Positions 58,706 to 64,000 of a stretch of DNA of 64,000 bases are shown piece after piece. The stretch comes from Capra hircus (taxonomy: Eukaryota > Chordata > Mammalia > Artiodactyla > Bovidae). The DNA lies in NCBI RefSeq assembly GCF_001704415.2, contig NC_030814.1, positions 75,137,121 through 75,201,120 on the forward strand, read 5' to 3'. The notes under the pieces were generated by a model. It was not told where the DNA came from, ran no database searches, and saw only the letters and a program-made list of their open reading frames with translations. The first letter of the stretch is position 1; every line of letters begins with the position of its first letter. A program made the position numbers and the translations under genes.

Positions 58706-58835
58706 TGCTGCTGCTGCTAAGCCACTTCAATCGTGTCTGACTCTGTGCGACCCCATGGACTGCAGCCACCCAGGTTCCTCCATCCATGGGATTTTCCAAG
58801 CAAGAGTACTGGAGTGGGTTGCCATTGCCTCCTCC
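58706..58835 (-). mobile_element. Bov-A SINE, reversed
   Basis: (gct)n end, one A-unit, reversed 5' end 'gccattgcctcctcc'. It lies just before the right-hand resumption of the old BovB. Confidence 0.9.
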
Positions 58836-59535
58836 TGATGATTTAGTTTTTTGAATGTTGAATTTTAAGCCAACTTTTTCACTCTCCTCTTTCACTGTCA
58901 TCAAGAAGCTCTTCAGTTCCTCTTCGCTTTCTGCCATATGGGTGGTGTCATCTGCATATCTGAGGTCATTGATATTTCTCCGAGCAATCTTGGTTCCAGC
59001 TTATACTTCATCCAGCCCACCATTTCACATGATGTACTCTGCATATAAGTTAAAAAAATTCAGGGTGACAATATACAGCCTTGACATACTCCTTTCCCGA
59101 TTTGGAACCAGTCTGTTGTTCCATATCCAGTTCTAACTGTTGCTTCTTGACCTGTATACAGATTTCTCATGAGGCAGGTAAAGTGGTCTGGTATTTCTAT
59201 CTCTTGAAGAATTTTCTACAGTTTGTTGTGATCTACACAGGCAGAGGCTTTCACACAGTCAATTAAGCAGAAGTAGATGTTTTTCTGGAACTCTCTTGCT
59301 TTTTCTCTGATCCAACAGATGTTGGCAGAACCAACAGATTTGATCTCTGGTTCCCCTCTTCTGAATGCAGCTTTACCTTCAATAACACCAAATTACACTT
59401 GAGGTTTGTGAACAGAAGTGTCATAAATTGTCTTATATTCTTAAAAATCCCTCTGGTTACTATGTTGCAAATAGACTGTAGGGGTTGGACAGTGTAAAAG
59501 TGGGCAACCAAACACATTTGCTCTATTGGTAATGT

Positions 59536-60521
59536 CTCAGTTCAGTTCAATCGCTCAGTCGTGTCCGACTCTTTGTGACCCCATGAATCGCAGCACGCCA
59601 GGCCTCCCTGTCCATCACCAACTCCCGGAGTTCACTCAGACTCACGTCCATCGAGTCCGTGATGCCATCCAGCCATCTCATCCTCGGTCGTCCCCTTCTC
59701 CTCCTGCCCCTAATCCCTCCCAGCATCAGAGTCTTTTCCAATGAGTCAACTCTTCACGTGAGGTGGCCAAAGTACTGGAGCTTCAGCTTTAGAATCATTC
59801 CCTCCAAAGAAATCCCAGGGTTGATCTCCTTCAGAATGGACTGGTTGGATCTCCTTGCAGTCCAAGGGACTCTCAAGAGTCTTCTCCAACACCACAGTTC
59901 AAAAGCATCAGTTCTTCGGCACTCAGCCTTCTTCACAGTCCAACTCTCACATCCATCCATGACCACTGGAAAAACCATAGCCTTGACTAGACGGACCTTA
60001 GTCGGCAAAGTAATGTCTCTGCTTTTGAATATATTATCTAGGTTGGTCATAACTTTTCTTCCAAGGAGTAAGTGTCTTTTAATTTCATGGGTGCAGTCAC
60101 CATCTGCAGTGATTTTCGAGCCCCCAAAAATAAAGTCTGACACTGTTTCCACTGTTTCCCCATCTATTTCCCATGAAGTGATGGGACTGGATGCCATGAT
60201 CTTCGTTTTCTCAATGTTGAGCTTTAAGCCAACTTTTTTACTCTCCTCTTTCACTTTCATCACCAGGCTTTTTAGTTCCTCTTCACTTTCTGCCATTAGG
60301 GTGGTGTTATCTGCATATCTGAGGTTATTGATATTTCTCCCGGCAATCTTGATTCCAGCTTGTGTTTCTTCCAGCCCAGCGTTTCTCATGATGTACTCTG
60401 CATATAAGTTAAATAAGCAGGGTGACAATATACAGCCTTGATGTACTCCTTTTCCTATTTGGAACCAGTCTGTTGTTCCATGTCCTGTTCTTACTGTTGC
60501 TTCCTGACCTGCATACAGATT
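59536..60521 (-). mobile_element. BovB LINE, 5'-truncated, with 224-codon ORF2 remnant
   Basis: Reversed BovB from the (ttcagt) tail to the RT domain ('gacctgcatacagatt'). Minus-strand frame 59754-60428 is open for 224 codons: MSPCLFNLYAEYIMRNAGLE, then LRYADNTTLMAESEEELKSL, KIMASSPITSWEIDGETVET, CWRRLLRVPWTARRSNQSIL. The RT box is YADN instead of YADD (plus-strand 'gtgttatctgcatat'), so a catalytic aspartate is lost by one transition. Few other lesions, so a fairly young copy. No TSD found. Confidence 0.94.
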
Positions 60522-60639
60522 GGGGGCTTTTAATCCTGGCCATTAATCGCAGAGAAAGTGATCCTTATTTGATTTTTTTCTCTAGTTGTTTTTTATATTA
60601 GTATCAGATATTCTTAAATTTCAAAGGAAAACAGACTGC

Positions 60640-61460
60640 AACCAGCAAAAGAGATGAACAAAAAGTAAAGAATGTTTGTCAAGGCGTAATGATCCATTGT
60701 GTCAAATGCATCTAATAAGTCAGATAAGAGAGGACTGAGAATTAACTACATGGCTTTTCTGTGTATGGTCTCTGCGATATTACAAAAGCAATTTTTAGGA
60801 AATGACAGGGATGAGGAACTGAGTAGAATGAACTGAAGGGAGAAGCGGAGGAGCAGAATCATAGACCATGTGTATAGACAGCCTGCTTAAGGATTTTTGC
60901 TATAAAGGGGAGCAAAGAAATTGAACGTTAACTGATGGAGAAAATTGAGTAAGCAAAGAGGGTTTTTTTTTAATGTTGGCAAAAATTACAAATTAGTATA
61001 CTCATAGAAATGATCCCATAGAAAGGGGAAATTTATGATGTAGGACAGGGGGTGAATTGTTCGTGAAATGTTCTTAAGCAGATGAGATGGGACAAGTTTT
61101 GTGCACAAATTTAAGGGACATGCCTTACAAAGCAAGTTGCATTGTTCTTACATTGAAAAGTAAGACAGCATAGCAGGGTGCTGGGAAGCTGTGACATGAC
61201 TTTTCTGACTACTTCAATTTTCTTAGAAAAATGGGAAGCAAGATCATCTGAGAAGGGGGTAGAATTGGGAGGTGTGAGGACAGGAGAGATGGTATTAAAC
61301 AGTAACGGAGTCTGGGAAAAGTGCTGTATCCAGGCATAAGCCTTTGAGGTTTGTGGTCACTGAGAAGGGCAGCAGAGTTGTAATTTCCGAGTTTACTAAA
61401 ATCACACTCATCTAAGCAGGCGCAGGTACAGAGCAGAGTGAGAGACAGTGATCCTTGTTT
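60640..61460 (+). mobile_element. Ancient mammalian repeat, later part, family not assigned
   Basis: Motifs 'gtgtcaaatgcatctaataa', 'gataagagaggactgagaat', 'gaaatgatcccatagaaagg', 'ttcaattttcttagaaaaat' occur in the order seen in a long, noncoding, widespread mammalian repeat. A partly similar segment restarts at ~61440. Confidence 0.45.
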
Positions 61461-63615
61461 GTTTTTCTCTAGTTCTTTTTACGTAAAACATAAAAATTTT
61501 GTTAAATATGTTTTAAAGTATTACATGTTAACATAAAACATAAAATTTACATGAAAAGATCACTTTCTCTGCAAAGAGTAGATGGTCCTTTTGCCAAATG
61601 AGTCTGATAAAGCAAGAAAGATCGAAGGGACTCAGGAATGTTTACAAAGGGACGATTATAATGATTGACTGTGAAATTTATATGAAAGGAAGGATGGGGA
61701 GAGAAATCCAAGTACATAAAGATAAGCTATAGAAACAAAGTTCTGACTCTATTTTTATGAGATAGCATTTGAGAACAAACATTTACTCATTTTGTTCCCA
61801 ACACAGAACTAATATTGTATTATTTCTATATCATAACCTTCACAGGATCCATTTGGAAATGCCACTCTTGGTTTGTGATATGCATTTATTTCCACTGAAA
61901 CTCCTCCATGAAAAAGAAGCAATTGAAGAGGTGAGCTTACAAGTATTACAATAAAAGAACTGCTACTTTTAAAAACAGTCCCACACAGTTTCTGGAAGGT
62001 GCTATATTTTCCTTCTCTTCATTTAGAATGGAGTAATATTTACCAATGTTTTCTCCCTAGAAAGAACTTTGTACATTTCTTTGTCATCCTCCCAATCTCT
62101 CTCTTTTTTTAACTGCAAAGTTGTTAAATTTTCAATAACTTTTTTTCCTTCATTGCACACTGAGATCACAGGAAAAAGGTCCCATCACATACACACACCT
62201 CATAGTGTCTAATCTTGTCTGTTCTCAGAGTTACCAAGATCACAGGCTCTAGTTACACAGAATATGGCTGCAGCTCACGTACACTCACCTGTGGAGTAAA
62301 AGCAGCTTATCTCCCCAAGGGGATATCTAACTCAGATTAACGGGGCCATGTTCACATGATGCCAATCAATGTGTTATCAGAATTATCTTATCATGGGACT
62401 TGGAAAACATTTTAGTGCATTATATTTCAGAAAGTTATGATCTTCACGTCAGACAGGTAGACAGACAAATGAGAATTTCTTGCATTCTAGAATTACATTT
62501 CGGTCCTTTTGAAGTTTTGATGTTGGCTTCTTTTTCTCTTTCCTTCTAAACAATCCTTTATGCCCATATGTGTTTACGGCACAAATCTATTTGTGTGTAA
62601 TGTCTCCCTCTGCTCTACTATAACACTGCATATGTTAGATGACAATGCCCATGTGCAGGAAAGATTTTTTGTGAACTGGACTAGAGCTGAAATGAACATT
62701 CACGCTGAGTCCATGATGGGAAAAGATCCTCATTGTTTAACAGGAAACAATTAGCTTTAGATTGCATGTTATCTTTTTTAACCTAGAAAATCTGAATAAA
62801 ACAGGAAAAAATGGTTTGGTCCTGGAGACTGTTCAAAGGGAAAACAAAGGAATTGTTTAGTTCTTTTATAATCATGGATGTTACTTAGTACTCACATGTT
62901 CCTAAGAATAAGCATGCCTAAAATAAATAAGATCAAAACATTAAAAAGTCAACTAAGGTTTTAAAAAGATCAACCTGAACTCTCTTTCTTCAACTTAAGG
63001 GAAGATGGGTCTCTGATGATAAGGGTGAGACCTGTGATGGGGAGTGAGGGGAGTGCATTTAGCAAAACAAGCACCATGATGAACATTCTTCACACTGTTA
63101 TTACACTGCTGATCAGCCTGGAAGCTAATTTCAAGTGTAAAATGCAGGTTTGGGATTTATGCCTTGTATAAAACATAATCAACTTTCATTATTTCTGTGA
63201 GTCATAGAATTTTAATCTTTTCTAATTAGATATAATTACTATTCTTTCTCACAGCAGGATAGCAGAGAAGCATAAAAAATATGAGGTGCCACATCAGAAG
63301 GGGGAAAATGACAAAAAGGAAAAATTCAGGCTTCATTAGTCAATACAAGAGCTTTTTGTTCTCAAATGACACTGACCATTCCCTTGATAGGAGAAATGGA
63401 CACTGTGACAAAGCATGGTAGGTAATTATAATCTTTTTTATAATATTCTTTTGTAACAAGTGGATCAAGGTCCAAGGACAAAAGTAATTTCCATGTGGAG
63501 AACAAAATTTTAATGTCAGAGTTTATGCATTTTAATTAGGGCAATTTAGCTGATCAGAATAAATTGTCTCTTAAATATTATGGCATGTACTTTTCTATCT
63601 CATAGTGTTTCATTC
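61461..63615. other. Stretch without recognised gene
   Basis: About 2.1 kb without recent transposons. 61480-61560 repeats 'acataaaa' units. Frames of about 60 codons at 61769-61954 and 62560-62754 have no recognisable domain. No gene supported. Confidence 0.4.
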
Positions 63616-63626
63616 TTTCTATTTTT

Positions 63627-63987
63627 CAGCTCAGTTCAGTTGCTCAGTCGTGTCCAATTCTTTGCGACCCCATGGACTGCAGCACGCTAGGCCTCCCTGT
63701 CCAATTACCAATTCCCGGAGTTTACTCAAACTCATGTCCATTAAATCAGTGATGCAATCCAACCATCTCATCCTCCATCGTCTGCTTCTCCTCCTGCCTT
63801 CAATCTTTCCCAGCATCAGGGTCTTTTCAAATTAGTCAGTTCTTTGCATCAGGTGGCCAAAGTATTGGAGTTTCAGCTTTAGCATCAGTCCTTCCAAGGA
63901 ATATTCAGGACTGATTTCCTTTAGGACGCACTGGTTTGATCTCCTTGCAGTTCAAGGGACTCTCAAGAGTCTTCTCCAACACCACAG
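63627..63987 (-). mobile_element. BovB LINE, strongly 5'-truncated, with TSD at the window edge
   Basis: Reversed BovB 3' end ('cagctcagttcagttgctca' to 'cttctccaacaccacag'). Perfect 11-bp TSD tttctattttt at 63616-63626 and 63988-63998, so the element ends inside the window. Confidence 0.94.
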
Positions 63988-64000
63988 TTTCTATTTTTAC

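Larger units (their letters stand above)
56387..59369 (-). mobile_element. Composite: one old BovB split by four later insertions, perfect 12-bp TSD
   Basis: gctttaccttca occurs at 56375-56386 and 59370-59381 and bounds the unit. Pieces of the same reversed BovB lie at 56387-56993, 57632-57657 ('ggactggattccatgatctt') and about 58851-59369 ('gaatgttgaattttaagcca' to 'tgatctctggttcccctc'). They follow one another in BovB order without overlap. Between them sit a plus-strand BovB (56994-57631) and a retrocopy unit (57658-58837) that itself holds a BovB and a Bov-A. The original BovB is about 1.1-1.2 kb, 5'-truncated in the RT domain and full of stops. Confidence 0.9.

Noticed and set aside
1..64000. 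CRISPR array, operon, bacterial gene cluster or other prokaryotic system
   Set aside because: No regularly spaced repeats, no Shine-Dalgarno-led genes, and the repeat content is wholly bovid mammalian.

Overview
This window is nuclear DNA from a bovid ruminant (cattle, sheep, goat or a close relative). The evidence is the dense mix of BovB (RTE-type LINE), Bov-tA and Bov-A2 SINEs and ruminant L1 3' ends, together with CHR-type SINEs of the wider cetartiodactyl lineage and older pan-mammalian repeats (MIR, L2-like, MER5A, MaLR LTRs). I cannot tell which bovid. I see no CpG island, rRNA, tRNA gene, CRISPR array or recognisable host gene. The sequence looks intergenic or deep intronic. Nearly all long open frames are remnants of BovB or L1 reverse-transcriptase ORFs, in sense or antisense.

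Layout. 1-2.8 kb: decayed L1. 3.1-15 kb: AT-rich single-copy DNA with scattered SINEs, MIRs, one MaLR LTR (12.0-12.3 kb) and an almost tail-only retroinsertion (9.7 kb). 15.1-21.3 kb: a BovB, MIRs and an ERV-type LTR (18.2-18.65 kb). 21.9-26.9 kb: an L1 nest in which an old L1 is split by a young L1 (24647-25811) with a 14-bp target-site duplication (TSD). 27-30.8 kb: mostly single-copy, including the best host-exon candidate (28071-28200). 30.8-34.5 kb: two BovB copies with clean TSDs, a Bov-tA and an old L1. 34.5-38.7 kb: largely single-copy, holding a discrete 151-bp direct duplication. 38.8-41.4 kb: one truncated L1, then an L1 with a 5' inversion (twin priming) that itself contains a BovB. 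41.4-45.6 kb: mostly single-copy. 45.8-52.1 kb: two plus-strand BovBs, the second being the longest in the window. 52.2-56.4 kb: microsatellites, LTR, old L1 with an AT-rich tract, SINEs and MER5A. 56.4-60.5 kb: a dense BovB nest. 60.6-64 kb: an ancient repeat, single-copy DNA and a terminal BovB with its TSD.

The layered insertions let much of the history be read. Exact or near-exact TSDs identify complete insertion units, and units inside units give relative ages. The clearest case is 56387-59369: one old BovB, bounded by a perfect 12-bp TSD, later received an opposite-strand BovB, an mRNA-tail-like retrocopy, another BovB and a Bov-A SINE.

I did not find a new gene system. The items most worth a second look are the nested BovB block with its mirror-image BovB pair, the inverted L1, the 151-bp duplication, the unidentified retrocopy tail, and the candidate exon at 28.07 kb. 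Family names come from recognising consensus patterns by eye; boundaries without TSDs are accurate to roughly 10-30 bases.
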